From an uncultured Phycicoccus sp. (GTDB lineage: Bacteria > Actinomycetota > Actinomycetes > Actinomycetales > Dermatophilaceae): a DNA stretch of 48,165 nucleotides. Below are positions 1 through 7,786 of the stretch, one piece after another (position 1 is the first letter of the stretch; every line of letters begins with the position of its first letter). Made by a program: the position numbers and the translations under genes. The stretch covers positions 1 through 48,165 of the forward strand of contig NZ_CANLZR010000016.1 in the NCBI RefSeq assembly GCF_947495705.1. Direction: 5' to 3'. Under the pieces are notes generated by a model. The model was not told where the DNA came from. It ran no database searches and worked only from the letters and a program-made list of their open reading frames with translations.

Positions 1-33
1 AGCACATCCTGCGGACCCGCTGCCGTCGCCATC
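1..33 (-). CDS. 5' end of an unidentified gene running off the left edge
   Basis: An ATG on the minus strand at 33 is preceded by a purine-rich ribosome-binding stretch (GGAAGGGGG) and, further up, a TAGGTT -10-like hexamer. Only eleven residues (MATAAGPQDVL) lie inside the window, so no function can be assigned. It would be transcribed divergently from the LLM-class oxidoreductase. Confidence 0.4.
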
Positions 34-118
34 ACCGCCCCCTTCCGATGCCTCGAACCTACCGACGACCACCGACAACGGGTCCGGGTCGGGCGGGGCC
101 CCGGCTAGCCTCGGGGCC

Positions 119-1168
119 ATGAGGCTCGGACTGGCAGGCGGCTACGCAGGGATGGGGATGGGGGAGGACCTCCTCGAGCTGGTGCAGGAGGCCGACCGGC
201 TCGGCTACGCGTCGGTCTGGGTCGCCGAGGCGTACGGCTCGGACAGCCCCACGGTCCTCGCGTGGCTCGCGGCCCAGACCGAGCGCATCGGCCTCGGCGC
301 GGGCGTCATGCAGATCCCGGCCCGCACCCCGGCGATGACGGCGATGACCGCCGCGACCCTCGACACCCTCTCGCACGGCCGGTTCCTGCTCGGGCTCGGC
401 GTGTCCGGCCCCCAGGTGAGCGAGGGGTGGCACGGCGTCCGGTTCGCGCAGCCGCTCGGGCGCACCCGCGAGTACGTCGACATCGTGCGGATGGCGCTGG
501 CCCGGCGGCCCGTGGAGTACGACGGCGCCCACTTCCAGCTGCCGCTGCCCGACGGCCCCGGCAAGAGCCTGCGCCTGACCATCCACCCGCCCCGCCCCGA
601 CCTGCCGATCTACCTCGCGGCGGTGGGCCCGAAGAACCTGGCCCTCGCGGGCGAGGTCGCCGACGGGTGGCTGGCGATCTTCCTGTCCCCCGAGCACTCG
701 GGGGACCAGCTCGCGGCAGTCCGCGACGCCCGGGCCGCCGCCGGACGGGGCGCCGGGACCGACCCGATGGACGGCTTCGACGTGGTCGCCACGGTCCCCG
801 TCGTCGTCACCGACGACCTCGAGGCGGCCCGGGCCGCCGTCGCGCCCTACACGGCCCTGTACATCGGGGGGATGGGCAGCCGGGAGCAGAACTTCTACAA
901 CCGGCTCGCCCGCTCGATGGGCTTCGACGAGGCGGCCGACACCATCCAGGACCTGTACCTGGCCGGGCGGCCACGGGACGCCGCGGCCGCCGTGCCGATG
1001 GAGCTGGCCGACGCGACCGCCCTGCTCGGGCCGCCCGAGCGGATCGCCGAACGGGTCGGCCGCTACGCCGACGCCGGCGTCACGACCCTGTCGGTGGCCC
1101 CGTACGCCCGGACGACGCCGGACCGGCTGGCGACGCTGCGGCTCATGGCCGAGGTCGTCCCCGGCTGA
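119..1168 (+). CDS. LLM-class (luciferase-like) F420-dependent oxidoreductase
   Basis: This 349-residue protein has the luciferase-like monooxygenase TIM-barrel pattern: an N-terminal GLAGGYAG strand, the SVWVAE strand, and a GRFLLGLGVSG motif near residue 90. Family members usually reduce or oxidise substrates with the deazaflavin F420, or with FMN; the substrate here is unknown. The ATG is chosen because a TAGCCT -10 hexamer (106-111) ends seven bases upstream, which predicts a leaderless transcript. A similar F420-type oxidoreductase often sits near uppP and mshC in actinobacteria. The F420 assignment rests on family resemblance only. Confidence 0.85.
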   Translation: MRLGLAGGYAGMGMGEDLLELVQEADRLGYASVWVAEAYGSDSPTVLAWLAAQTERIGLGAGVMQIPARTPAMTAMTAATLDTLSHGRFLLGLGVSGPQVSEGWHGVRFAQPLGRTREYVDIVRMALARRPVEYDGAHFQLPLPDGPGKSLRLTIHPPRPDLPIYLAAVGPKNLALAGEVADGWLAIFLSPEHSGDQLAAVRDARAAAGRGAGTDPMDGFDVVATVPVVVTDDLEAARAAVAPYTALYIGGMGSREQNFYNRLARSMGFDEAADTIQDLYLAGRPRDAAAAVPMELADATALLGPPERIAERVGRYADAGVTTLSVAPYARTTPDRLATLRLMAEVVPG

Positions 1169-1245
1169 CCCCCGCCGCCCCGCCGGGACCGAACACACCC
1201 AGGGCCGCCGCGTCACGGCAGGGCTCGTCGCCCTAGGCTCTGCTG

Positions 1246-2109
1246 GTGCCCGTCGAGCTCTCGTACGTCCAAGCCGTCATCCTCGGGATCGTGGAGGGGC
1301 TCACCGAGTTCCTCCCGATCTCGTCCACCGGCCACCTCACGATCGCCGAGCACCTGCTCGGCCTGCCGGTCGACGCCCCGGCCGTCACGGCCTACACGGC
1401 GATCATCCAGATCGGCGCCATCGTCGCCACGTTCATCTACTTCGCGAGGAAGATCGCCCGCCTGTTCATGGCCTGGGTCCGGGGCCTGCGCTCCGAGGCC
1501 GCCCGGGCCGACCACGACTACCGGCTCGCCTGGGCCGTCATCGTCGGGTCGATCCCGGTCGGGATCGTCGGCTTCGCGCTCAAGGGCGTCATCGCCGGGC
1601 CGCTGCGGAGCCTGTGGGTCGTCGCCGGGGCCCTCGTCCTCTGGAGCGCGGTCATCTGGTTCGCCGAGGCGCGCCACGACGCCCTCGAGCGTCGGGGCGA
1701 CCAGCGCGGCGAGGACAGCATCACCCTGATGGACGGTCTGGTCATCGGGGTCGTCCAGTGCTTCTCGCTGATCCCCGGGGTGTCCCGGTCGGGCGCGACG
1801 ATCTCGGCCGGCCTCGTGCGTGGCATCAACCGGGTGACGGCGACCGAGCTGTCGTTCTTCATGGCGATCCCGGCCCTGACCGCCGCCGGCCTGTTCGAGC
1901 TCGTCGACACGTGGGACGACCTGAAGATCCTGGGCGCCGGGCAGATGCTCGTGGGCATCGCGGTCGCCTTCGTCACGGCCTACGCGTCGATCGCCTGGCT
2001 CCTGCGGTTCGTCGCGACCAACTCGCTGCGGCCGTTCGTCTACTACCGGGTGGCGCTCGGGCTCGTCCTGGCCGGCGCGCTGGTCACCGGGCTGATCGCA
2101 GCCACCTGA
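1246..2109 (+). CDS. uppP: undecaprenyl-diphosphatase UppP (BacA)
   Basis: UppP is a membrane enzyme that dephosphorylates undecaprenyl diphosphate, recycling the lipid carrier for peptidoglycan and other surface polymers; overexpression is linked to bacitracin resistance. The 287-residue product shows the family's EGLTEFLPISSTGH motif at about residues 17-30 (with E17 and E21) and the second PGVSRSGAT motif at 177-185 with R181. Several hydrophobic segments follow. The GTG start is supported by a TAGGCT -10 box at 1234-1239, six bases upstream, so the mRNA is probably leaderless. It converges on corA. Confidence 0.96.
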   Translation: MPVELSYVQAVILGIVEGLTEFLPISSTGHLTIAEHLLGLPVDAPAVTAYTAIIQIGAIVATFIYFARKIARLFMAWVRGLRSEAARADHDYRLAWAVIVGSIPVGIVGFALKGVIAGPLRSLWVVAGALVLWSAVIWFAEARHDALERRGDQRGEDSITLMDGLVIGVVQCFSLIPGVSRSGATISAGLVRGINRVTATELSFFMAIPALTAAGLFELVDTWDDLKILGAGQMLVGIAVAFVTAYASIAWLLRFVATNSLRPFVYYRVALGLVLAGALVTGLIAAT

Positions 2110-2131
2110 GCCGGCGGCCTGCCGGGCCGGC
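2110..2131. terminator. possible bidirectional terminator between uppP and corA
   Basis: A GCCGGC at 2110-2115 can pair with GCCGGC at 2126-2131 around a ten-base loop. It lies exactly between the two convergent stop codons. There is no T-tract, so the call rests on position and symmetry. Confidence 0.35.
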
Positions 2132-2133
2132 GT

Positions 2134-3120
2134 TCAGAGCCAGCCGGCCCGCTTGAACATGCGGAACAGCGTGAGGCAGGCGGCACCCATGAGGATCAGC
2201 ACGAGCGGATAGCCGTACTGCCAGTGCAGCTCGGGCATCCGGTCGAAGTTCATCCCGTAGATCCCGGCGACCATCGTCGGGACGGCGGCCATGGCCACCC
2301 AGGCCGAGATCTTGCGCATGTCGGCGTTCTGCCGGACCGAGATCTGCGCGAGGTGCGCCCCGAGGATGTCGGACAGCAGGCGGTCGTAGGACTCGACGTG
2401 GTCCAGGACGGTGTGCAGGTGGTCCGCCACGTCACGCAGCAGGAGACGCAGCTCGCCCTCGGGGATCGGGCTGCGCGGTGAGGTGTGCAGCATCCGCAGC
2501 GGCTCGGCCAGCGGGACGACCGCGCGCCGGAACTCGAGCACCTCGCGCTTGAGGCGGTAGATGACCCCGGTGTCCATCCGGTCACCCGAGAAGACCTGCG
2601 ACTCGATCTCCTCGAGGTCGGTCGCCACCTCCGCGTCGATGACGAGGTAGTCGTCCACGACCCGGTCGAGGACCCGGTGGAGGACCGCCAGCGGCCCGAG
2701 ACGCAGGGCCTCGGGATCGGCCTCGATGTCGGCGCGGATACTCGCGAGCGGCGTCAGCTCGCCCCGGCGGACCGTGACGACGAAGTGGTCACCGACGATG
2801 ACCATGACCTCACCGGTCTCGATGTCGGAGGTCCGGTCGATGTACCGCAGCGGCTTGAGGACGACGAACACGGTGTCGTCGTACAGCTCGACCTTGGGGC
2901 GCTGACGGCCGTGGACGACGTCCTCGACGGCGAGCTGGTGCAGGCCCATCTCGGTCTCGACCTCGTCGAACTCGTCCTCGCTCGGGTCCTTGACCCCGAT
3001 CCACAGGAAGCAGCTGGGGTCGCCCGAGGCCCGGAGGCGTTCGAGCTCCTCGGACAGGTCGCCGCAGTCGCGGCGGTGCCCGTCCTCGTAGACGGCGCGG
3101 TCGACGATCACGCACGCCAT
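2134..3120 (-). CDS. corA: CorA-family magnesium/cobalt transporter
   Basis: CorA forms a pentameric channel-like importer for Mg2+ and sometimes Co2+ or Ni2+. The 328-residue product has the large cytoplasmic N-terminal domain, then two C-terminal transmembrane helices, with the signature YGMN at the end of the first (GMN at about 289-291). The positively charged C-terminus (MFKRAGWL) is typical. Its ATG is back-to-back with the phosphomutase gene, whose upstream ORF extension overlaps it by a base. The real phosphomutase start is further downstream, leaving a short divergent promoter region. Confidence 0.95.
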   Translation of the reverse strand: MACVIVDRAVYEDGHRRDCGDLSEELERLRASGDPSCFLWIGVKDPSEDEFDEVETEMGLHQLAVEDVVHGRQRPKVELYDDTVFVVLKPLRYIDRTSDIETGEVMVIVGDHFVVTVRRGELTPLASIRADIEADPEALRLGPLAVLHRVLDRVVDDYLVIDAEVATDLEEIESQVFSGDRMDTGVIYRLKREVLEFRRAVVPLAEPLRMLHTSPRSPIPEGELRLLLRDVADHLHTVLDHVESYDRLLSDILGAHLAQISVRQNADMRKISAWVAMAAVPTMVAGIYGMNFDRMPELHWQYGYPLVLILMGAACLTLFRMFKRAGWL

Positions 3121-3152
3121 TGTGGGTGACGACCCGCCTAGAGTGGTGCATC

Positions 3153-3845
3153 GTGGCCATCGTCCTGCTCCTGCGACACGGGCACTCCACCGCGAACGCC
3201 GCCGGGATCCTCGCCGGCTGGACCGACGGGGTGGGCCTCACCGACACCGGCCGGGGCCAGGCCGAGCGGCTCGCCGCCCGCCTTGCCACGCTCCCAGTCG
3301 TCCGCGCCGTCACCAGCCCGCTGCAGCGGTGCCGCGAGACCGTGGAGGCCGCGCTGCCGACGCTGACGGCCACCGCCGACGACCGGCTGGGGGAGTGCCA
3401 CTACGGGGCCTGGACCGGCCGGCACCTCGTCGAGGCCGCCAAGGACCCCCTGTGGCGCACCATCCAGGACGACCCGGCGCTGGCCACCTTCCCGGCGTCG
3501 GAGCAGTTCCGCGCCGAGTCGCTCGGCGAGATGGCCCAGCGGGTCGTCGGCGGGGTCCGCGCGCTCGACGCCGAGGTCGAGGCCGAGCACGGCCGGGGCG
3601 CCGTCTGGGTCGCCGTCAGCCACGGGGACCCGATCAAGGCGGTCGTCGCCGAGGCCGTCGGGGCGGGTGTCGCCGGGCTCCAGCGGGTGCGGGTGGACCC
3701 GGGCACCGTGACGGCCGTCCACGTGACGGCCCGCCGGATGGTGCTGCTCGCGAGCAACACCGCCGAGGGGGACCTCGCGTCCCTCGTGGCCCTGCCCGTC
3801 CACCACGACGCGGGCGACTCGACCGTCGGCGGAGCAGCGGACTGA
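3153..3845 (+). CDS. histidine phosphatase, MSMEG_4193-type probable phosphomutase
   Basis: This 230-residue member of the histidine phosphatase (phosphoglycerate mutase-like) superfamily opens with the catalytic LLRHGHST motif (H9) and has the second catalytic histidine in AVSHGDP (H157). It belongs to the actinobacterial family named after MSMEG_4193, whose substrate is not known. The GTG at 3153 is preferred over an in-frame TTG at 3120 because RHG then falls at the N-terminus as in relatives, and TAGAGT at 3139-3144 is eight bases upstream. Relatives are usually followed directly by DUF3090 and the SCO1664-type kinase. Here the metal importer lies between them. Confidence 0.9.
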   Translation: MAIVLLLRHGHSTANAAGILAGWTDGVGLTDTGRGQAERLAARLATLPVVRAVTSPLQRCRETVEAALPTLTATADDRLGECHYGAWTGRHLVEAAKDPLWRTIQDDPALATFPASEQFRAESLGEMAQRVVGGVRALDAEVEAEHGRGAVWVAVSHGDPIKAVVAEAVGAGVAGLQRVRVDPGTVTAVHVTARRMVLLASNTAEGDLASLVALPVHHDAGDSTVGGAAD

Positions 3846-3871
3846 CGGTTCCTGCACCAACCGCCCCACTG

Positions 3872-3894
3872 TTGCGAGCAATGTGCAATAGAGT
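3872..3894 (+). promoter_or_regulatory. candidate metal-responsive operator and -10 box of the cbiMNQO operon
   Basis: TTGCGAGCAATGTGCAA (3872-3888) is a 17-base interrupted palindrome with the tTGCaa-N5-ttGCAA layout described for the nickel-responsive Fur-family repressor Nur of Streptomyces, with the outer TTGC/GCAA intact. It directly abuts TAGAGT (3889-3894), a plausible -10 box. A repressor bound there would block RNA polymerase. The match is by eye. Confidence 0.45.
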
Positions 3895-3957
3895 GGACGG
3901 TGCGTCCGCCGCAGCACGGCACGCACCCACGACCGCAGCTCGCCACACGGAGGTTCC

Positions 3958-4647
3958 ATGCACGTCCCCGACGGCTTCCTCGACGCCCCGACGTCCCTGG
4001 GGACCGCTGTCGTCGCCGGTGGGGGCGTGGCGTTCGCGCTGGTCCGGGCCTCACGGCGCGAGCTCGACGACCGGACGGCGCCGCTGGCGGGCCTCGTCGC
4101 CGTCTTCGTGTTCGCCGCCCAGATGGTCAACTTCCCGGTCGGGGCCGGCACCTCGGGGCACCTCATCGGCGCCGCGCTGGCCGCGGCCCTCGTCGGACCG
4201 GCGACGGCCACGCTGTGCCTCACGGTCGTGCTCGCCGTCCAGGCGTTCCTGTTCGCCGACGGGGGAGTGACGGCGCTCGGGACCAACCTGCTGCTCATGA
4301 GCGTCCTCGCGGTCTGGGTCGGCTACGGCGTCACCCGGGTGTTCCTAGCGGTCCTGCCGCGGCGCCCGGGGAGCGTGCCCTTCGCGGCTGCAGCCGGGGC
4401 GCTCGTGAGCGTGCCGGCGGCCGCGCTGGCCTTCGTCGGGCTCTACGCCCTCGGCGGCGCGGCCCCCATCCCGCTCGGGGCGCTCGTCACGGCGATGGGC
4501 GCCTGGCACGTCGTCATCGGCGTCGGTGAGGCGGCCATCACCTTCCTCGCCGTGTCGAGCATCATCGCCGCCCGGCCCGACCTCGTCCACGCGGCCCGCG
4601 GGCGCCTGCCGGTGCTCGAGCTGCGCACGCCGGAGCCGGTCGCGTGA
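3958..4647 (+). CDS. cbiM: CbiM-type substrate-binding membrane component of a cobalt/nickel ECF transporter
   Basis: This is the S-component that binds and passes Co2+ or Ni2+ through the membrane. The 229-residue protein begins with the diagnostic MHVPDGFLD; in this family the N-terminal Met1-His2 backbone and His2 side chain bind the metal. Several transmembrane segments follow, with MVNFPVGAGTSGHL near residues 57-70 and the conserved LGTNLLLM stretch. A CGGAGG ribosome-binding site lies just before the ATG. Its stop overlaps the next start by four bases, so translation is coupled. Whether the metal is cobalt (MetH is nearby) or nickel (the operator looks Nur-like) cannot be decided here. 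Confidence 0.92.
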   Translation: MHVPDGFLDAPTSLGTAVVAGGGVAFALVRASRRELDDRTAPLAGLVAVFVFAAQMVNFPVGAGTSGHLIGAALAAALVGPATATLCLTVVLAVQAFLFADGGVTALGTNLLLMSVLAVWVGYGVTRVFLAVLPRRPGSVPFAAAAGALVSVPAAALAFVGLYALGGAAPIPLGALVTAMGAWHVVIGVGEAAITFLAVSSIIAARPDLVHAARGRLPVLELRTPEPVA

Positions 4648-4964
4648 GCACGCGGACCCGCCCCAGCACCCGGCGCCTCGTCGTCGTCGGGGGGCTCGTG
4701 TCGCTCCTCGTCGCCGGCGTCCTGTCGGTCTTCGCGTCGGCGAGCCCCGACGGGCTCGAGCACGTCGCCGGCACCCTGGGCTTCGCCGACACGGCCCGGG
4801 ACTCCGCCGCCGCGGGGTCGCCCCTGGCCGATTACGGCGTCGGCGGGATCTCGAACGGTGCCCTGTCCGGTGGCCTCGCCGGGGTCCTCGGCGTGCTCGC
4901 CACGGCCGTCGTCATGGCCGGGCTCGTGCTCCTGCTACGGCGCCTCGGCCGCGGGCGGGGCTGA
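4644..4964 (+). CDS. cbiN: CbiN-like PDGLE-domain component of the ECF transporter
   Basis: This 106-residue protein has two transmembrane segments (about 12-32 and 77-98) flanking an extracytoplasmic loop with the sequence SPDGLE near residue 35, the hallmark of the PDGLE domain. CbiN and NikN proteins of this shape associate with CbiM/NikM and are needed for metal uptake. The GTG start overlaps the cbiM stop (GTGA), and the next gene starts four bases after its stop. It is shorter and more divergent than classical CbiN, so a generic PDGLE name would also be fair. Confidence 0.85.
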   Translation: MSTRTRPSTRRLVVVGGLVSLLVAGVLSVFASASPDGLEHVAGTLGFADTARDSAAAGSPLADYGVGGISNGALSGGLAGVLGVLATAVVMAGLVLLLRRLGRGRG

Positions 4965-4967
4965 GCG

Positions 4968-5732
4968 GTGGGCTCCGGCCCCGGTGCCCACCTGCACGTC
5001 GAGGGCACCTCGAGGCTCCACACCGTCCCGGCGCACGCGAAGCTCGTCGGGCTGCTCCTGTTCGTCCTCGCGGTGGTCAGCGTCCCCAACGAGGCAGCGC
5101 TCGTGCTCGCCGCCCTCCTCGCCGTCGCGGTCGCGGTCCTGCTCTCCACCCGGGTCGCGGCTCGGCACCTGCTGCCCCGGCTCGCCGTCGAGACCCCGTT
5201 CGCGGTGTTCGCCGTCGTCCTCCCGTTCGTCGCCGTCGGGCCCCGCGTCCAGCTGGGGCCGGTCAGCGTGTCCGAGGCGGGGCTGACCGCCGCCGTGGCG
5301 CTGCTCCTCAAGGGGACGACGGGCGTCGTCGCGGCCGTCGCCTTCGCCGTGACGACCCGCCCGCGCGACCTCGTCCGGGCCCTTCAGCACCTGCGCGTAC
5401 CCGACCCGCTCGTGCTCATCGCGTCGTTCATGGTCCGCTACGTCGACGTCATCGGCGGCCAGCTGCGGCGGATGCGGGTGGCCCGGGCCTCCCGGGGCTT
5501 CGACGCCCGGTCGGTGCGGTCGTGGCCGGTGCTCGCCGCCGGGATGGGGGCGCTGTTCATCCGCAGCTACGAGCGCGGGGAACGGGTGCACCTCGCCATG
5601 GTGAGCCGCGGCTGGTCCGGGCGGCTGCCCGTCACCTCGCCGCTCGCGGCACGCCCCACCGAGTGGCTCGTCGTCCTCGGGCCGGCCCTGGCCGCGGTCG
5701 CCGCGTCCGTGGGCGCGAGGATGGTGCCGTGA
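4968..5732 (+). CDS. cbiQ: CbiQ-type transmembrane component of the ECF transporter
   Basis: This 254-residue protein is the T-component that couples ATP hydrolysis to the S-component. It shows the hydrophobic N-terminal half and the cytoplasmic coupling helices. MRVARASRGFDAR (about 168-180) carries the first family A-R-G motif, and a second (MVSRGWSGR) lies near residue 212. The GTG start is four bases after the cbiN stop, and the last codons overlap the cbiO start (GTGA), fitting a single transcript. Confidence 0.92.
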   Translation: MGSGPGAHLHVEGTSRLHTVPAHAKLVGLLLFVLAVVSVPNEAALVLAALLAVAVAVLLSTRVAARHLLPRLAVETPFAVFAVVLPFVAVGPRVQLGPVSVSEAGLTAAVALLLKGTTGVVAAVAFAVTTRPRDLVRALQHLRVPDPLVLIASFMVRYVDVIGGQLRRMRVARASRGFDARSVRSWPVLAAGMGALFIRSYERGERVHLAMVSRGWSGRLPVTSPLAARPTEWLVVLGPALAAVAASVGARMVP

Positions 5733-6460
5733 CCACCCCCGTCCTCGAGCTGCGCGGCGTCGCCTACGCCTACCCCGGCGGCCACCAGGCCCTGTTCGGG
5801 GTCGACCTGCACGTCCACCCCGGCGAGCGGGTGGCCCTCCTCGGGCCCAACGGCGCCGGCAAGACCACCCTCGTCCTCCACCTCAACGGCGTCCTCTCGC
5901 CCGGGCACGGCACCGTCGCGGTGTCCGGCCTGCCGGTCTCCGACGAGCATCTCCTCGAGATCCGCCGCCGGGTGGGCATCGTCTTCCAGGACCCCGACGA
6001 CCAGCTCTTCATGCCGACGGTGCGCGACGACGTGGCCTTCGGGCCCGCCAACCTCGGCCTGCGCGGCGCCGAGCTGGACGCTCGCGTCGTGGAGGCGCTC
6101 GAGGCGGTCGGCGTCGCCGACCTCGCCGACCGGGCGCCGCACCACCTGTCGTTCGGTCAGCGGCGCCGGGTGGCCATCGCCACCGTCCTCGCGATGCGCC
6201 CGCAGATCCTCGTCCTCGACGAGCCGTCGTCCAACCTCGACCCGGCGTCGCGCCGGGAGCTCGCCGACATCCTGCGGACCCTCGACGTCACGATCCTCAT
6301 GGTCACCCACGACCTGCCGTACGCGATGGAGCTCTGCGAGCGCTCCGTCGTGCTGTCCGAGGGCACCGTCGTCGGTGACGGCCCTACCCGCGAGGTGCTC
6401 GGCGATGCGGCCCTCATGGCCCGCCACCGGCTGGAGCTGCCGGTCGGGTTCTCGATCTAG
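5729..6460 (+). CDS. cbiO: CbiO-type ATPase of the ECF transporter
   Basis: This 243-residue ABC ATPase powers the importer. It has Walker A GPNGAGKT (39-46), a Q-loop FQDPDDQLF that is characteristic of ECF ATPases, an ABC signature in the variant form LSFGQ (140-144), Walker B LVLDEP with D164/E165, and the switch histidine in VTHDLP. The start is the GTG overlapping the cbiQ stop. It ends with TAG, and that TAG is also the first half of the TAGGGT -10 box of the following gene. Confidence 0.95.
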   Translation: MTTPVLELRGVAYAYPGGHQALFGVDLHVHPGERVALLGPNGAGKTTLVLHLNGVLSPGHGTVAVSGLPVSDEHLLEIRRRVGIVFQDPDDQLFMPTVRDDVAFGPANLGLRGAELDARVVEALEAVGVADLADRAPHHLSFGQRRRVAIATVLAMRPQILVLDEPSSNLDPASRRELADILRTLDVTILMVTHDLPYAMELCERSVVLSEGTVVGDGPTREVLGDAALMARHRLELPVGFSI

Positions 6461-6463
6461 GGT
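6458..6463 (+). promoter_or_regulatory. -10 box of the DUF3090 gene, overlapping the cbiO stop codon
   Basis: TAGGGT ends seven bases before the ATG at 6471, predicting a leaderless transcript. Its first three bases are the TAG stop of cbiO. Confidence 0.6.
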
Positions 6464-6470
6464 GGGTCCC

Positions 6471-6980
6471 ATGCCTGCCACCGTCTTCGACCCGCCGGAG
6501 CGCTTCGTCGCCGGCACCGTCGGCCCGCCCGGCGGCCGGACCTTCTTCCTCCAGGCCAGCGGCGACGGGCGGGTCGTCTCGGTGTCGCTCGAGAAGGTGC
6601 AGGTCAGCGTGCTGGCGGACCGGGTCGACGACATGCTCGACGCCCACGCCGAGGGCACGGCCACCGAGCCGCTCGGTGAGGGCGACACCGAGCCGCTCGC
6701 CACCCCGATCGAGGACGAGTTCCGGGTCGACACCCTGAGCCTCGCCTGGGACCCCGAGCGCAGCGTCCTGGTCATCGAGTGCCACGACCAGGACCCCGAA
6801 GAGGTCGAGGAGGACGCCCTGACCACCCTGCGCGTCGTCCTCAGCCCGCAGGCGGCGCGGGCCTTCGCCCGGCGCTGCGGCAAGGTGATCGCCGCCGGGC
6901 GGCCCGCCTGCCCGTTCTGCGGCCAGCCCCTCGATCCCGACGGCCACATCTGCCCTCGTGCCAACGGATACCGGCGCTGA
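6471..6980 (+). CDS. DUF3090 family zinc-ribbon protein
   Basis: This 169-residue protein belongs to a conserved actinobacterial family of unknown function. The N-terminal part is a beta-rich domain (FVAGTVGPPGGRTFFLQ near residue 10). The C-terminus has a CPFCGQPLDPDGHICP zinc-ribbon-like cluster with three visible cysteines, CxxC plus one, probably completed by the histidine. It is normally linked with the phosphomutase-like and SCO1664-type genes. Here the next gene starts 23 bases inside it, which implies translational coupling. The start follows the -10 box by seven bases. Confidence 0.88.
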   Translation: MPATVFDPPERFVAGTVGPPGGRTFFLQASGDGRVVSVSLEKVQVSVLADRVDDMLDAHAEGTATEPLGEGDTEPLATPIEDEFRVDTLSLAWDPERSVLVIECHDQDPEEVEEDALTTLRVVLSPQAARAFARRCGKVIAAGRPACPFCGQPLDPDGHICPRANGYRR

Positions 6981-7764
6981 CCTCGAGGAGCTCCTGACCC
7001 GGGGCACCCTCACCCCCGTCGGCCGCATCGCCGGGTCGTCCAACGGTGCGCTCCTGTGCCTCGTGGGCGACCCCGCCGACGAGATCCTCGTCATCCACAA
7101 GCCGGAGGCCACCGAGCGCCGCCTGTGGGACTACCCGGACGGCACCCTCGTCGCGCGGGAGCGCGCGGCCTGGCTCGTCAGCGAGGCCGGCGGGTTCGGC
7201 GTCGTCCCACCGACGGTGCTGCGTGACGGGCCGCTCGGCCCCGGCTCGGTCCAGCTGTGGGTGGGGCCGGTGTCGGGGGAGCCCGAGCAGGAGCCGCTGG
7301 TCGACGTGCTCGACCCCGACGAGGTGCCCGACGGGTGGCTCGTCGTCCTCGAAGGCGAGTCCTCGCTCGGTGAGCCCGTCGTCGTCGCCCACAGCCCCGA
7401 GCCGGTGCTGCGCACCGTGGCCGTCCTCGACGCCGTGCTCAACAACTCCGACCGCAAGGGCAGCCACGTCCTACGCGACGGCGCCGTCGTCCGCGGCTGT
7501 GACCACGGCGTGAGCCTGGGCGTGGAGCCCAAGCTGCGCACCGTCCTGTGGGGCTGGGCGGGCGAGGACCTGCTCGCGGAGGACGTCGCCCGGCTCGAAC
7601 GCCTCGCCGCGGCCCTCACCGACGGGCTCGCCGACGAGCTCGCGCCCCTGCTCACCGCCGAGGAGATCGAGGCGCTGACCCACCGGGTCGACGTCCTGCG
7701 GCGGCACCGGGTGCACCCTCGACCGCGCGGGGGCTGGCCCGCCATCCCGTGGCCGGCACTGTGA
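6958..7764 (+). CDS. SCO1664-family, PI3/PI4-kinase-like protein
   Basis: This 268-residue protein resembles the catalytic core of phosphatidylinositol 3-/4-kinase-like and HipA-like enzymes. A lysine-containing VIHKPE strand near residue 45 could anchor ATP. NNSDRK (162-167) looks like the catalytic loop and CDHG (D182) like the metal-binding DFG equivalent. The natural substrate is unknown. The GTG start lies within the end of DUF3090, in a different frame, and ATG alternatives nearby are absent. The mshC promoter follows just after its stop. The kinase role is inferred from these motifs and has not been shown. Confidence 0.82.
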   Translation: MPTDTGADLEELLTRGTLTPVGRIAGSSNGALLCLVGDPADEILVIHKPEATERRLWDYPDGTLVARERAAWLVSEAGGFGVVPPTVLRDGPLGPGSVQLWVGPVSGEPEQEPLVDVLDPDEVPDGWLVVLEGESSLGEPVVVAHSPEPVLRTVAVLDAVLNNSDRKGSHVLRDGAVVRGCDHGVSLGVEPKLRTVLWGWAGEDLLAEDVARLERLAAALTDGLADELAPLLTAEEIEALTHRVDVLRRHRVHPRPRGGWPAIPWPAL

Positions 7765-7786
7765 GCCCGGCACGTAGGCTCACCCC

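Noticed and set aside
3846-3957. Cobalamin riboswitch upstream of cbiM
   Set aside because: The gap is only about 112 bases, and no conserved B12-box (GCCACTG-like) sequence is seen. The palindromic operator explains the region better.
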